64,000 bases of DNA from Moniliophthora roreri (GCA_001466705.2 LATX02000197.1:496001-560000), one strand, 5' to 3'; shown: positions 22,293 through 34,418, numbered from the stretch's first letter. Notes: generated by a model not told the origin, from the letters alone. A program made the numbers and translations.

Positions 22293-23666
22293 TTAGAATG
22301 GTAACACATCTTTGTGTCCTCCAATGGGCTGTAATGGTACCCGTGTTGGATGCGTATTGATTTTCATCTGTTGACACGCTGCACACCCATCCACAAATGA
22401 TTTGATGTATTTTGTCATTCCTGGCCACCAATAGTTTCTTTGGATCTGATTAACAGTGTTCCATTGTCCTGGATGTCCATGTGGTAATGCCTCATGGATT
22501 GTCTTCACAAAGTGTTTGCGCAATTTTGGATCGTTTGGAACATACACTCTATTTTTGTAATAGAGGATTCCATCTGTTGTTCTCCAGTCTTGCAGAGATG
22601 ATTTGATCAGAGTGACTTCTTTCTCCAATAATGACTCTACTGTCATTTTGAAGAATTCATCTGTTAGTAATGCTTCTTCAAGCATGTCCTTCAGTTCCAT
22701 GTCGATTGTATTAATGAATAACTTATCAGGTAATACAACGACATCTTCGTTGTCAGTGTCTTCATTCTCCATTAAATCCAGTCTTCTTGACAAGGCGTCT
22801 GATTGTACCATCCTTGTTCCAGGTACGTGAATCAATTGGAGTTCAAATTGAGAGAGATAAAGGCTCCATCGGGCTTGTCTTGGATTCAATTTCTGTGCAG
22901 TTCTGAAATAAGACAAGTTTTTGTGATCAGATAGAATTGTCACCGGGTGCGTGGAACCAAGCAAATAGTGTTCCCATGCTTTAAGGGTGTTCACTATTGC
23001 TAAGAGTTCTCTATCGTAGATCTCATAGTTCCATTCTGTCTCTGTGAGGGCATGTGACAGATATCCACATGGGTGGAACTCGTTATCTGTGTCTTTTTGT
23101 CGTAGCACAGCTCCTGTAGCCCATTTTGATGCGTCGGCTTCGATGATGAAGGGTTGTGTGTCATCCGGCATTTTCAGGATCAGTTGTTGTAAGAATTTCA
23201 ACTTCATTATTTCGAAAGCTATTTGACATAGCTTTGTCCATTTGAATGGTACATTTTTCTTCGTTAAATCGTGCAAAGGTTGTGCGATTTCCGCATATCG
23301 CCCTATAAATTTCTGATAGAAATTTGCAAATCCTAGGAAAGATCTCACACCTTTAACTGTGGTTGGTGGTTCCCAGTCTTTGATTCCTGCTAATTTCGTT
23401 GGATCCATTTGGACATGTCTGGGGGTAATAACCAATCCTAAGAAGAGCATTTTGACGACATCAAATTCGCATTTTTCTGGTTTGAGGTATAGGTCATGTT
23501 CTTGTAATCGTTCTAGCGTTCGAAGTTGGTGTGTCTGCCTGTCATCCGAAAATATGAGGATGTTGTCCATGTATACCACACACCATCCTTTATCGATGAA
23601 ATCCTTTAAGATGTCGTTCATAAAGGCCTGGAAGGTAGCGGGTGAGTTTGTCAGTCCAAAGAACAT
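22293..23666 (-). pseudogene. Ty3/gypsy RT palm, RNase H and integrase N-terminal part (element X)
   Basis: This open block of 457 codons is part of pol, with no true start. FGLTNSPATFQ and VVYMDNILIFS belong to the RT palm. The catalytic YxDD is YMDN, so the second aspartate is lost. It continues with LGFANFYQKF, RNase H (IIEADASKW, YEIYDRELLAI, SDHKNL), VPGTRMVQSDALSRR, and the integrase HHCC finger (HEALPHGHPG...CAACQ). A stop at 22293 precedes the integrase core, which continues as ITMDLITDLPEVDG. Inactive by the YMDN change and the stops. Confidence 0.88.
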
Positions 23667-24899
23667 GACTGTAGGTTCAAAGAGTGCTCTCGGAGTCTTG
23701 AATGCTGCTTTCCATTGATCTCTGTCTTTGATTCAGATGTTATTGTATCTGTTTCGCAAATCCAGTTTGGTAAAGACGCGAGCTGTCTTTAGCTTGTCAA
23801 CAAGGTTGGTTATGAGAGGAAGAGGATATCAATTTTTTATTGTTCCGTTGTTAAGGTCTCTGTAGTCTTGACACAGTCGAAGTGCTCCTGCTTTTTTCTT
23901 TGACACGAAGAAAAAAGGGGAAGCTATCGGAGATTTCGAAGGTTTTCATCTAAGAACTTGTCTTGTTCGATTCATTCTTTAGGTGAAAGGGAATAGACTT
24001 TACAATCCTGAGGTTTGAAATCGGGTTTCAAATCTATTGCATGGTCGTAGGGTCTAGACGGTGGGAATCTTTCGGACTTCTTCTTCTCAAATCTGTTGGT
24101 ATAATCCAATAGATAAGGAAGAATCAGTTCTTCTAGACTCTTCAATTTGACTCCGTGAGCTTGTGCCAATACCTGAGAGGTGGATAACTTAGCATTGATT
24201 CTCATTTCATCGCTATCTTCTTCTCCTCTGATGAATGACCAGATAATAACTTCTTCATCTTCCACCCTATCAAGGATTCCTGAGAAATGCTTGATTGGTC
24301 TCCAAACCATAATCTTTCATCTGGGTCTAAATCTGATTACTTCTGTGATCCAATCAATATCTGGATTATGATCTTGCAACCAGGGTAGTCCCAGGATCAT
24401 TCGCTCTGGTCCTAGACCAGAGATAAAAAGGGTTTCCGTCATCTCTCTATCTCCAATGGAAATATCCACAGTGATCATATGCACGATCCAACCAATCTTG
24501 TTCCGTGTTCCATCAACATTATAAACTTTGATGGGTTTTGCCAATTTGTTCCATGGTTTCTTTGTTTTTCATGCTTCTTCTTCACTGATGAAGCGTCCTC
24601 CTGCCCCGGAATCGATCAGGGCTTTTCTTTCGACAATTTCTGTCCCGTTGTTGTATGTGAAAGGAATATGCATAGAGTGTCTTGTAAACTTAGCTAGTAC
24701 AACAGTTGAGACTGTAATTGCAGGTGGTAAGAGTGTCGGCCTCTTCCACCTCTTTAAAAACCCTCCTTTCCCATGAGATTGAAAATCTCTTCTTGTTCAG
24801 CAGCTCCTTGTTCCAATATCATCTTCTGAACTTTCGTGAAGACGTCTCATGGAGTCATCTTCTTCAGCTCGGGTTTTGGAGGAAGGGTTCGTTCAGTTT

Positions 24900-25880
24900 G
24901 AATTTGTCCTTTAAGGGGACAATCTCATGAGATGTGACTGATCTGTGCACATTGGAAACACTTCCCTTGAACCATATAGTCTTTCTTGTCACTGTCTGAC
25001 AGAGGAAAGGTTCGATTGATTACCACTTCCTTTTCCTTCCGATTAATCTTTGGTTTTATAGTTTCCTTCGGCTGTCTTCGTTTCTTGTTTGCCATAGTGA
25101 ATTTGTATTGGTTATCGTATCGAATGGCAATTTCATACCACTTGTCGAGAGTCTCGGGTGGTTCTTCGGATCGAAGCATGATCTTGTCTTGGAGAGAAGG
25201 TACTAAGCCTTCTTTGAAAAACGTCATCAAGGTGACATCATCATATCCAGTCTGCGATGTGAGGAGTCAGAATTGATTGACATAATCATCGGCGCACTCC
25301 TTCATTTGAAGATCGCGAATCCTCATCTGTGTGTCTCCTGCAACATCAACTGGTTGCCAATGCTTTTTGAACCTATTTTCGAAAACACTCCAAGTTTCTT
25401 CGGCAGCTTTCTTTTTCTCTTCAGGATCATCGTCTTCAGGGAATAATTGTTCCTGTTCGGTCATTTTCCATTCTGTGGTCTTTCCTTTAAGGAGTGAAAG
25501 AAGAATCATCTTCTTCTTTTTGTCGGTATTGCCTTTGCTAGGGTTCATTTTGAAGTAAAGTTCAAGATCAAAAAGAAATTGACGTGTATCTTTGTGATCT
25601 CCTTCATATGGTTCAGGAATGGGCCCTTTGCTCAAGTCTTCCTTCTTTTCATCAATTGCTTCGACAACTGACGTTGCTATCTGCACAGCCCATTGTTGGC
25701 TAGAGCTTTCTTCTTTCTTGACATCTGGTTTGACGTCGGTACTTCTGCTTGGGGTAGTCATTTCTGGAGTTTGGAATAAATCTTTTATTCCCAGAGATTC
25801 TGTTTTGGATTCGTGTGAAGACTTAACTTTGGGTTCGCTCTCAGTTTGTTCTTCGATTTCTCGTTCTTGAAGACCTTCAA
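24900..25880 (-). pseudogene. gag of Ty3/gypsy element X
   Basis: Capsid-like text includes DHKDTRQFLFDLELYF and GKTTEWKMTEQEQ, then MTFFKEGLVPSLQDK. The C-terminal zinc knuckle CFQCAQISHIS*DC (about 24960-24920) has TGA where copy Y has CAA (Gln). Both fit an original CGA (Arg). A shared TGA after VNQF (near 25272) splits both copies. Confidence 0.85.
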
Positions 25881-26076
25881 TGGCTTTCTTTCATTGAATT
25901 CAAGTGATCCTTCGTGGAGTTCGAGTCGGGTCGGGATTCAATAGCTGTTTGGCTACTTCAAGGTCTTCGTCTAGGTTGGTTTCTTCTTCTGCCGTTAGAC
26001 AAGTTCGAGGTGACGTCTTGTCCTTGGTAGGTGATGCCTAAACCTGGGTAGGTCGGCAATGATCAGCTTGACCTTT

Positions 26077-26654
26077 TGTTACGTTACTTGCGCAGCAACG
26101 ACAACAACTCTACAACACTTGATGTAGTGATGTGAAGTTAACTTCGACAAGAAAGGAAAGTTTCCTTTTTGAAGGAGTAAAGGTTCAAGTTAGAGAGCTA
26201 GCTTCGGAAAAGCTAGAGTTCAGAAGGTTCGTTCGTTGGCTAAACACAAGTTGATTAAACCAGGTCAAGCTGAAGAGCTTTAGACCTAGCAAACTATCTA
26301 CTTATACATCCTTTGTAGCTACTTGTTTGGATACAAACTGCAGAGTTGATATTGTTGTTTGCTAAACAAGTAGAAAGCAATAGAACATAGTAGATTGTCG
26401 ATGAAATCATAAAGAAGGAATTCGACATCATAAGCGATGTCATCGGAAGGGGATAGAAACTAATGGAATAAAGTGAAGTCATGATGATGTCATAAATATC
26501 AAAGAAGGAAAAAAGAGGAACTGGGAATGTGGATAAGTCCAGATGTCAAGAAGAAACATAAGGTTGGGTGTCAATCTGTCTGTTATAGTAATACAAGAGG
26601 CAGGAGAGAAGAAAAGAGAGAAAAGTCTGTAAGAAATTGTAGCAAATTGTAACA
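26077..26654 (-). repeat. 5' LTR of gypsy element X (578 bp)
   Basis: Plus-strand ends are TGTTACGTTACTTGCG and TTGTAACA. It lies immediately upstream (minus sense) of the gag leader. CCTTT and GCCTT flank it, so no duplication is expected or seen for a single end of an element. Confidence 0.88.
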
Positions 26655-27040
26655 GCCTTCCATCTAGCAAATGGTGTTAGCGATGATCAAGAAGACAAAG
26701 CGATGAGTACGCACATGCTTTGTTACGATAGTGTAATAATCTTCGTCGTAGAGTAGGCACTGAAGTAGGAATTTGAGGATGATCAGATACTTCAGTTTGA
26801 ACTTGTCATATGCGCGTTTGTATCTTTCCATCTCTTCTTCATTCCTGAGACTCATCAAGATCCAGTCAGATCTGGATAAATGACATAGTAGATAGTATAT
26901 ATGCACATATCTTTGAACACATCCAACATCTTACCCCTCTCAAGATTCTCCATCTCCAAACCCCACCTGATAACCATTGAAATTGAGCCCAATCGCATAT
27001 CTACCTGGTGCAGCCAGTTGCCTCCGGCTCTCCTGAACTG
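26655..27040. other. Unassigned stretch up to the second N
   Basis: A minus-strand open stretch (MSLRNEEEMERYKRAYDKF..) is present but matches nothing I know. It is the region beyond the outer end of element X and ends at the N at 27041. Confidence 0.35.
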
Positions 27041-27041
27041 N
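27041..27041. other. Single N (probable assembly join)
   Basis: An ambiguous base at an abrupt change from mixed to very AT-rich sequence. Confidence 0.7.
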
Positions 27042-27655
27042 TCAACAAGAATATGCTTGGAGAATACTAAAATTTCAGCAGCAAAAGATATGGAATTTTC
27101 AAATTCTGAGAATTAATAGATAATACAATATATTAGAATAATTTCCATACTGTGAAAACATTAAATTTTCTCTGGTTGAAAATACTCAGAAAATGCTGAT
27201 AAGATAAGATAAAAATTCCACATTTTCTATTGTGGGAAAGTCAGAGAAAACACTAGGAAAATAGTAGGAAAATCATGTGAAAACACTATATTTTAAAGCA
27301 GTTCTTAGATAGTTTTCATATAGTTTTCCTTTTGTATTTAACATGTTTCCTTTGATATAAAATTCAAAATCTTATATTTATTTTCTAAATGTTTTCTCAC
27401 TATTTTATAAGGCAGAAAATTTAGTATATTTGTAATTAGAAAATTAAAGGATAATTTTATAATTTCATTATTATAAAATAATCCAAAAACACAGACTCTT
27501 CTGGAAATTGAAATCCAGAGTATGCTTGCTGTTTTCAATATGTGATGATAACTTGAAACTAATAGAATTTTCTGAGTGTTGTCTGGAAGCAAATATATAG
27601 CAGTATTCTGAGTGTATTTCATTTGTATTAATAGCATAAAAAGAACACCTTGTAC
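27042..27655. other. Very AT-rich stretch, no gene
   Basis: Rich in GGAAAAT/TTTTC words. It separates the N from the truncated end of gypsy copy Y. It may be a decayed element, but I found no terminal repeats. Confidence 0.4.
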
Positions 27656-30146
27656 GTAGTGTAAGGAGGAATCAGTTCTTCTAGACTTTTCGATTTGACT
27701 TTGTGAGCTTGTGCCAATACCTGAGAGGTGGATAACTTAGTGTTGATTCTGATTTCATCGCTATCTTCTTCTCCTCTGATAAACAACTGTATAATGATTT
27801 CCTTGTCTTCTGCTCTATCAAGGATTCCTGAGAAATGCTTGATCGGTCTCCAGACCATGACCTTCCATCTGGGTCTGAATCTGATTACTCCTGTGATCCA
27901 ATCAATATCTGGATTATGATCTTGTAACCAGGGTAGTCCCAAGATCATTCATTCTGGTCTGAGACTGGAGATGAAAAGTGTTTCCGTCATCTCTCTATCT
28001 CCGATGGAAATATCCACAGTAACCGTATGCGTGATCCAACCAATCTTGTTCCGTGTTCCATCAACACTATAAACTTTGATGGGTTTTGCCAATTTGTTCC
28101 ATGGTTTCTTTGTTTTTCGTGCTTCTTCTTCACTGATGAAGTGTCCTCCTGCCCCGGAATTGATCAGGGCTTTTCCTTCAACGATTTATGTCCCATTATT
28201 GTACGTGAAAGGAATGTGCATAGAGTGTCTTGTAAACTTAGCTAGTACAACAGTTGAGACTGTAATCGCAGGTGGTAAGAGCGTCGGCCTCTTCCACCTC
28301 TTTAAAAACCCTCTTTTCCCATGAGATCGAAGATCTCTTCTTGTTTGGCAGCTCCTTGTTCCAATATCATCTTTTAAACCTTCATGAAGACATCTTGTGG
28401 GGTCATCTTCTTCGGCTCAGGTTTCAGAGGAAGGGTCCGTTTGGTTTGAATTTGTCCTTTGAGGGGACAATCTTGTGAGATGTGACTGATCTGTGCACAT
28501 TGGAAACACTTCTCTTGAATCATATAGTCTTTCTTGTCGCTGTCCGACAGAGGAAAGGTTCGGTTGATTACTACTTCCTTCTCCTTCCGATTGATCTTCA
28601 GTTTTATGGTTTCTTTTGGCTGTCTTCATTTCTTGTTTGCTATAGCGAACTTGTATTGGTTATTGTATCGAATGGCAATTTCATACCACTTGTTGAGAGT
28701 CTCGGGTGGTCCTTCAGATCGAAGCATGATCTTGTCTTGGCGAGAAGGCACTAAGCCTTCTTTGAAGAACGTCATCAGGGCGATGTCATCATATCTGGTT
28801 TGTGATGCGAGGAGTCAGAATTGATTGATGTAATCATTGGCACGCTCCTTCATCTGAAGATCGCGGATCCTCATCTGTGTGTCTCCTGTGACATCGACCG
28901 GTTGCCAATGTTTTCTGAACCTGTTTTTGAAAATGCTCCAAGTTTCCTCGGCAGCCTTCTTCTTCTCTTCAGGATCGTCATCTTTGGGGAACAATCACTC
29001 TTGTTCGGTCATCTTCCATTCTGTAGTCTTTCCTTTAAGGAGTGAAAGAAGAATCATCTTCTTCTTTTTGTCGGTATTGCATTTGCTAGGGTTCATTTTG
29101 AAGTAAAGTTCAAGATCAAAAAGAAATCGACGTGTATCTTTGTGATCTCCTTTATACGGTTCGGGAGTGGGCCCTTTGCTCAAGTCCTCCTTCTTCTCAT
29201 CAATTGCTTCAACAACCGAAGTTGCTATCTGCACAGCCCATTGTTGGCTTGAGCTTTCTTCTTTCTTGACATCGGGTTTGATGTCAGTACTTCCACTTGG
29301 AGCAGTCATTTCTGGATTTCGGAATAAGTCTTTTATTCCCAGGGATTCTGTTTCGGATTTGTGTGAAGACTTAGCTTCAGGTGGTTTGTTCTTCGATTTC
29401 TTGTTTTTGAAGACCTTCAATAGCCTTCTTTCGTTGACTTCGAGTGATCCTTCGCAGAGTTCAAGTTGGGTCAGGGTTCAATAGCTGTTCAGCTACTTCA
29501 AGATCTTCGTCGAGGTCGGTTTCTTCCTCTGCCGTAAGGCATGCTCAAGGTGATGTCTTGTCCTTGGTAGGTGATGCCTAAACCTGGGTAGGTCGGCAAC
29601 GATCAGCTTGACCTTTTGTTATGTTACTTGCACAGCAACGACAACAACTCAACACCACTTGATGTAGTGATGCAGAGTTAACTTCGACAAGAAAGGAAAG
29701 TTCCCTTCCTGAAGGAGCAAAGGTTCAAGTTAGAGAGCTAGCTTCGGAAAAGCTAGAGTTCAGAAGGTTTGTTCATTGGCTAAACACAAGTTGATTAAAC
29801 CAGGTCAAGCTGAAGAGCTATAACCCAGTTCTATCTACCTTTATACATCTATTGTAGCTATGCATTTGTACAACATAGAACATCTAAGAATATGATGGAA
29901 AACATATAAGGTAATCGAATGGAAAGTAATAGAATGTCAGAGAAACGCGAGTGAGAAAAAGAATCAAAATGATATCATAAAGGAAAATGTTAGAAGGCCA
30001 TAGAATGATTAGTAAAAAGGGGACTGGGAAAGTGGACGAGTCCAAGTGTCAAAGGGAAGCATAATGTTGGGTGCTAAATTGCCCAGAATGGTAATACAGG
30101 AAAAGGGAAACGAGAAAATGTCTGTTAAGAATGAAAAACTGTAACA
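27656..30146 (-). mobile_element. Ty3/gypsy copy Y: 5' LTR, gag, protease fragment
   Basis: A close relative of element X in the same orientation. It holds LTR 30146-29617, gag (about 29440-28400) and the protease region (LPWLQDHNPDIDW at about 27935-27895), and stops near 27656 before the reverse transcriptase core. Its gag has separate frame breaks, including a stop after MTEQE near 28995. The knuckle arginine codon is CAA here. It is truncated and inactive. Confidence 0.88.
29617..30146 (-). repeat. 5' LTR of gypsy copy Y (530 bp)
   Basis: Ends TGTTATGTTACTTGC and TGTAACA; the start and the TCAAGCTGAAGAGCT core match the LTRs at 20568 and 26077. The outer half is shorter and more diverged. 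Confidence 0.85.
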
Positions 30147-30660
30147 AAACATGCTATAGGTGTGGAGTAACAGAGACAATGGAGCATATACTGTTTGAAT
30201 GCAAGGTACCTGGACAAAACAAAGTATGGTTACTGGTTAAGAAGATGTGAGGCAAAAGGAAGGGAGTGCCAGAGAGTGGAAGGACATGAACATAGGAACA
30301 GTGCTGGTGTGTGGTCTTGCATCCTGGAAGAACCAGAAAGGAAAGATGGACAAAGGACTGTCATAGTTCTATCATATAATAGTCTCTGAAGCAGCCTATC
30401 TGATCTGAAAGCTAAGGAATGAGAGAGTCATTCAAGAAGGAGGGGACTATGAACACACCAGGACTGAAATCCACAACTGCTTCATATCAACCATAAATAT
30501 GCGTCTGACCTTCGACCAACTTCAATGCAACCTAGCGAAATGGGACTGAAAGGCACTCCCAAAGGACCTAGTTCTAGACACCTGGTGTGGCTCTCTTCAC
30601 AATGAGCAAAATCTCCCAAAAGACTGGATCAGGGAGTCTGGGGTTTTAGTGGGGATTCAG
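30147..30660 (+). pseudogene. 3' remnant of a LINE (non-LTR) ORF2
   Basis: The plus-strand text reads CYRCGVTETMEHILFEC, EAAYLIWKLRNERVIQ, TRTEIHNC, PKDLVLDTWCGSL and LPKDWIRESGVLVG across different frames. This is the Cys-rich tail after the RNase H region of LINE-like elements widespread in agaricomycete genomes. It begins directly at the outer edge of LTR Y, so the gypsy element probably inserted into it. Frameshifts and the missing 5' part make it inactive. Confidence 0.65.
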
Positions 30661-32100
30661 CCGATATGAAGGTAAGTGAGGGGTGAGTAATGGAAGTCGG
30701 CCGGAACCAGCGAGTCCCACACTGGTGCGTCCAGGCACCATGCGCAAAAGCATTTCCTCAGGGCAGTTGATAATACTTAGCAGATCATGAATCTGATTCC
30801 TAGCGGGCCCGAAAGAGTCGACGGACTGTTGTACAGTGACTCGGAGTAGGGCTATACCAAAGATACGCTGACTCGGTGCCGGAATCATACGTCGCGTACC
30901 GCTGACAAAGGCTCGAGAACGCCGAGGAGCCCGAAGGCGCTACTCCCCCAATTCTTTACAGAGCCTAGACTATCACGGAAGGGTTCCCTTCTAGAGTAGG
31001 TGTCCGTGAAAGGAAGGTATCACGAGACTAAGTTAAAGGAAAAGGGAGCTATCTCCCATGATGCTGACTTGTAACATGTCAGCGTAGCCGGCGACTACGG
31101 GCTTCCATCACGTTCCATCAGCTCCGACGGCGCTTCTATCTTTGACCACGACGTTCATTCATTTTTTGCATGTCCCGCGGGTATTTGGACGAGTACTAGC
31201 GGTACTGATCATCTTTGTTGCCTGGGGAAACCGGCGGAATTCAGGAAGAAATTATCCGGGGGCCTCTTCCACAGGTCAAAACGTATTGGGCAGAACGAGT
31301 CCACTAAATAACCGGTTTCCCTGGGAAACAAACGTGTACTAATGCTCGCGCTTTCATTCAAGATTTTCGATGTCAAATTAGGGCTCGGTACAAGCAAGGT
31401 ACTGTGTGCACAGCTCTTCTCCATGCTGGGTCCCCCAAGCGCTAACTCCTGCCTATTGTCTAGTGAGCGTTTTACTCGAGGCTTTGCCGATTCGCAATAC
31501 TTACTAGCCCCAGGATCGGTGTTCCCTAGGTATATGTATCATGGTGGTTAATATCTTTTCATTTATTGACTGCTTTCATACACGTTCATAGGTGTGAGGT
31601 GAATATTTTGACCTCGACCTACAGATGCCCCTCAGCTCAGTCGTAATGACCGTTGGAGCTCCAGAGTACGTCGTATCAATGTACTCTGCTATGAGCAGGG
31701 AGTCCGACACCGCAATTTGACGTATGGAGTCAATACGCACCGACAGACAGGGTTTGAAGAGCCGGAAAAATTGAAGGCACATGACAATGGGACATTGCTA
31801 GGTAAGGAGTACCGTTGCAAGGAAGCAGGGTGTTACGAAAGAAAGGATGTTCCTACCATCATAAAGTTCGGAGTCTACATATGGGCTTGGTAGTTCCAGA
31901 TTCCGTACTTCCGGCGCCTAGATGTGTATTAATACCTTTGAAAACAGTGTCACTGTATGATTTGCTTGAAAACCCTTCGAAGTTCAAGAAAAATTCTCAG
32001 ACACAGTTTTCATGAAAAGTGGTTCCAAGAAATTCTTTTGACTGGGGTGCTCGAGAGACGCTCGGAGGCCGTTTTTGGGCATCTGGACCCTACGGATTAT
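30661..32100. other. No gene recognised
   Basis: Composition returns to that of ordinary genic DNA. Only short open frames are present; none has a recognisable motif. Confidence 0.45.
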
Positions 32101-32102
32101 TT

Positions 32103-32609
32103 TTAGCTGGCGTTAAAGAGGCACAAGCGCCCATTTTCCTCAGGCTGCAGGCGATCTCTGCCCGCGATGAGAAAGGTCCCTGCTCCATGTGTGACTGTGT
32201 GCAAGGTCCATCGCGATAGTTGCATCAATGATACAGCAGGCGCTTGTTGGCGCCTATAGCTTGTTGGTGCCAAGAAGCTGGCGGCTTGACATTCCTGCCA
32301 CTTCCTTCTTGACGCATCACCATTCTCGCGCGTGTTCGTCGCTGGGCTTTCAATATTAGCGGCAGGATTGGGATGAAGATATATCGGCTTGTTAGTGAAT
32401 GTGAGAGGTATGACGCCCAACACTGCTCGGACCTCGAGGACATGAGTTAGTTTCAACTTCTGCAATTAATTTGGAGTATCAAATAATCAAATGAATCAAT
32501 CATCGTGATCAAACTATAGTGGCAAGGAAGGCTTCTTACCAGTAGCGAGGGCGACTGTAAGCGAGCTAGCGACCAACAGCAAAGCATTAGTGCTCAATCT
32601 ACTGGTCAT
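32103..32609 (-). CDS. Possible small secreted protein (uncertain model)
   Basis: An ATG at 32609 starts MTSRLSTNALLLVASSLTVALAT (written as two parts: MTSRLSTNALLLVASS, then LTVALAT), which looks like a signal peptide. The exon ends at 32540 with GTAAG, and an acceptor TTGCAG precedes 32459. Downstream the frame runs EVETNSCPRGPSS but meets a stop unless a further intron is used. An open block continues to 32103 in another frame. The signal exon and the first intron are seen; the rest of the gene is unresolved. It could be a broken copy. Confidence 0.3.
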
Positions 32610-33215
32610 GGGTGTGTAAAGGGCTCCCACGAGTCTTGTTGGAATCGGTCAACAGTCACAAGAATGGTCCTGTCAAAGCGGCTTGATTGGACAGCCCTTT
32701 TTAAAATTGTTTTAAAATTGTAACGACTTTGACGCTCAGTACCTTTATCCATCAGAAACAGAGCCTCACCCTCCGTGGTCTGGACTAATCTAGTTAGACC
32801 ATCAGAGTGAGAGGAAGAAATCGCTACCTATACCTCGTCACCTAGGAGCTTGATCCGTGTAACCCTCCTGCAGCTTTCTGAGGATTCTTTAAAGCCGATG
32901 ACACGGGTTCTCTTACAATTGGGAATATCCCAGCTCGTTTGTGAATAGACGCGCTAGACGTAAAAACTTGACAGCCGTGCTGCAAGCCCCGGAAAAATTA
33001 ACAGTGTGCAATTGATGCTATTTAATATGCGCAAATGTATGAATGCTAAGGCAACTGTTACAGATTTAATACATTCGTAACTCGGCAGTGTGGTGGCAAT
33101 ATGAGTGTTTTAAAACGCTGACCAGCAAGTGAGTGTTTTAACATTTCCTCCACAACTTCCATTGTACGACTATTAATCAGCTCTCCAGTCCAGTCCACAC
33201 AAGCAGCACCACCCC
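32610..33215. promoter_or_regulatory. Divergent intergenic region
   Basis: It separates the minus-strand signal-peptide exon from the plus-strand membrane protein gene. CT-rich runs precede the start at 33216. No defined regulatory site could be supported. Confidence 0.35.
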
Positions 33216-34418
33216 ATGACGGTTTCTCGTAGAGCTTTCGTGGTGGGCTTCACAATACTCATCCAGCTATTGCATCCGGTAATCGCGATAGTCCCCAAGA
33301 AGTACCAGCTGTGGTTCCCCGACTGGGGGTATTATTTGCTACCACTTTCATTCAAAGACAACAATGGAAGATGCGCGAAATTGGTGAACAACTATTGGAG
33401 AGACGGTCCAACTGGAAGTTTAGATAAGCCCTGGTCATGCAGTCTCGTCCTTGATTGCATCCTCCAAGACACGCCCGAACATGGCAGTCAGATGCTTTCG
33501 GCGTCTCTTGTTCTCCTCGGTCTTACTCCAACCGTACTCTCATCGCTCGGCATGAGTGTTGCTGAGGCTACCATGCTATCCTTTGAACTTCCGCTCCTTT
33601 CCACGCTCCTTTCCTTCGGCTCGGTGGTCGTCTATCCCTCACGCATACTCGTGTACGACGATCCCGTTGGGACTGTTCTACCATCCCCCAACACTTCGAC
33701 CCTCCTGAGCTTACTACCTCTGATCCGTCAGCCCAAAACCCGGAAGCTCATACGCGTTATTGAATATGTTGCTGCTCTAGGAGCAGTTGCGAACGTATTC
33801 TATATGAGCCTGGAGCTTGGCTGGCGGACAATCTTAAGCTGGGACTGCGATAGTTCGTACTTACCCTTGCTCTGGGTGTTACTTCCTGGGGTAATCCACC
33901 TTATCAGCATCTTTTCGTTTCTGCTGAGACCAAAGGCTGTCAGTGGAGGTGCGCATGATGCGTCTAGCCAACGAACAGCCACGACAAAAGTCCTGCCTAG
34001 GGATGGTACGCAAGGACAAAAGTCCCAAGGTCTACGGAGTGGTGCTGAAACAATATGCACCCTGCATCCAACGCGATGGACTCTTCTAATCGACTCCATC
34101 GTGTCAGGAGTTGCAGTGGGACACATCATGTTTGGTACCTTGATATTCTCCAGCCTGATGTTCATGACGGTGAAGGATACAGTGCCTGTGATATTCCGTT
34201 TCGGGATGTCGGCGGTCATTTGTCGGATTATCAGCTGGAATGAACTCGCTTGGATGAGTGAGAAGTATCGGGTCGAGTGTGTGGATTCGCTGGAGGGAAA
34301 AGGACGAAGGATTTATGTGGCAGAAGGTTGGTGGCGCTGGCGCCACGATATGCAGCTGAAGCCCGGAAAGAAGCGCTCAGAGCGAGATAGAAATGTTGAT
34401 TCATCTGCCAGTGCATAA
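33216..34418 (+). CDS. Predicted multi-pass membrane protein of unknown function
   Basis: A single uninterrupted 400-codon frame with a good context at the ATG (CACCCCATGAC). Residues about 7-26 form a signal peptide or first membrane segment. Further hydrophobic segments lie at about 93-113, 122-140, 182-200, 216-238 and 291-318. Cys residues cluster at 53, 75 and 81 in the probable outside loop after the first segment. Residues 240-280 are a polar loop, and the tail from 345 is basic (KPGKKRSERDR). It is intronless, unlike most genes here. I recognise no family. Uncharacterised membrane proteins of this kind are common in agaricomycetes. The coding call is strong; the function is unknown. 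Confidence 0.8.
   Translation: MTVSRRAFVVGFTILIQLLHPVIAIVPKKYQLWFPDWGYYLLPLSFKDNNGRCAKLVNNYWRDGPTGSLDKPWSCSLVLDCILQDTPEHGSQMLSASLVLLGLTPTVLSSLGMSVAEATMLSFELPLLSTLLSFGSVVVYPSRILVYDDPVGTVLPSPNTSTLLSLLPLIRQPKTRKLIRVIEYVAALGAVANVFYMSLELGWRTILSWDCDSSYLPLLWVLLPGVIHLISIFSFLLRPKAVSGGAHDASSQRTATTKVLPRDGTQGQKSQGLRSGAETICTLHPTRWTLLIDSIVSGVAVGHIMFGTLIFSSLMFMTVKDTVPVIFRFGMSAVICRIISWNELAWMSEKYRVECVDSLEGKGRRIYVAEGWWRWRHDMQLKPGKKRSERDRNVDSSASA

Larger units (their letters stand above)
21906..26654 (-). mobile_element. Ty3/gypsy retrotransposon X, decayed, 3' truncated
   Basis: Minus-strand order from the right: 5' LTR (26654-26077), leader, gag (about 25900-24900), protease with DSGAGGRF (about 24615-24590), reverse transcriptase, RNase H and integrase. 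Integrase ends near 21906 inside the catalytic core, against a plus-strand pol fragment. The 3' end and 3' LTR are absent. Many frames are broken, including a stop in the gag zinc knuckle and at least three in pol. No full polyprotein is encoded. The order protease-RT-RNase H-integrase identifies Ty3/gypsy. Confidence 0.9.

Noticed and set aside
22603..23718. Plus-strand open frames opposite the gypsy pol block
   Set aside because: They are antisense shadows of the minus-strand pol, which has clear RT, RNase H and integrase motifs.
24479..25870. Plus-strand open frames of 70-96 codons over the gypsy gag/protease regions (also 28027-29484)
   Set aside because: Antisense to gag and protease. 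Their similarity to each other only reflects the two element copies.
26072..26659. Solo-LTR interpretation of 26077-26654
   Set aside because: Its flanking 5-mers (CCTTT and GCCTT) differ, and gag of the same element follows directly, so it is the 5' LTR of element X.
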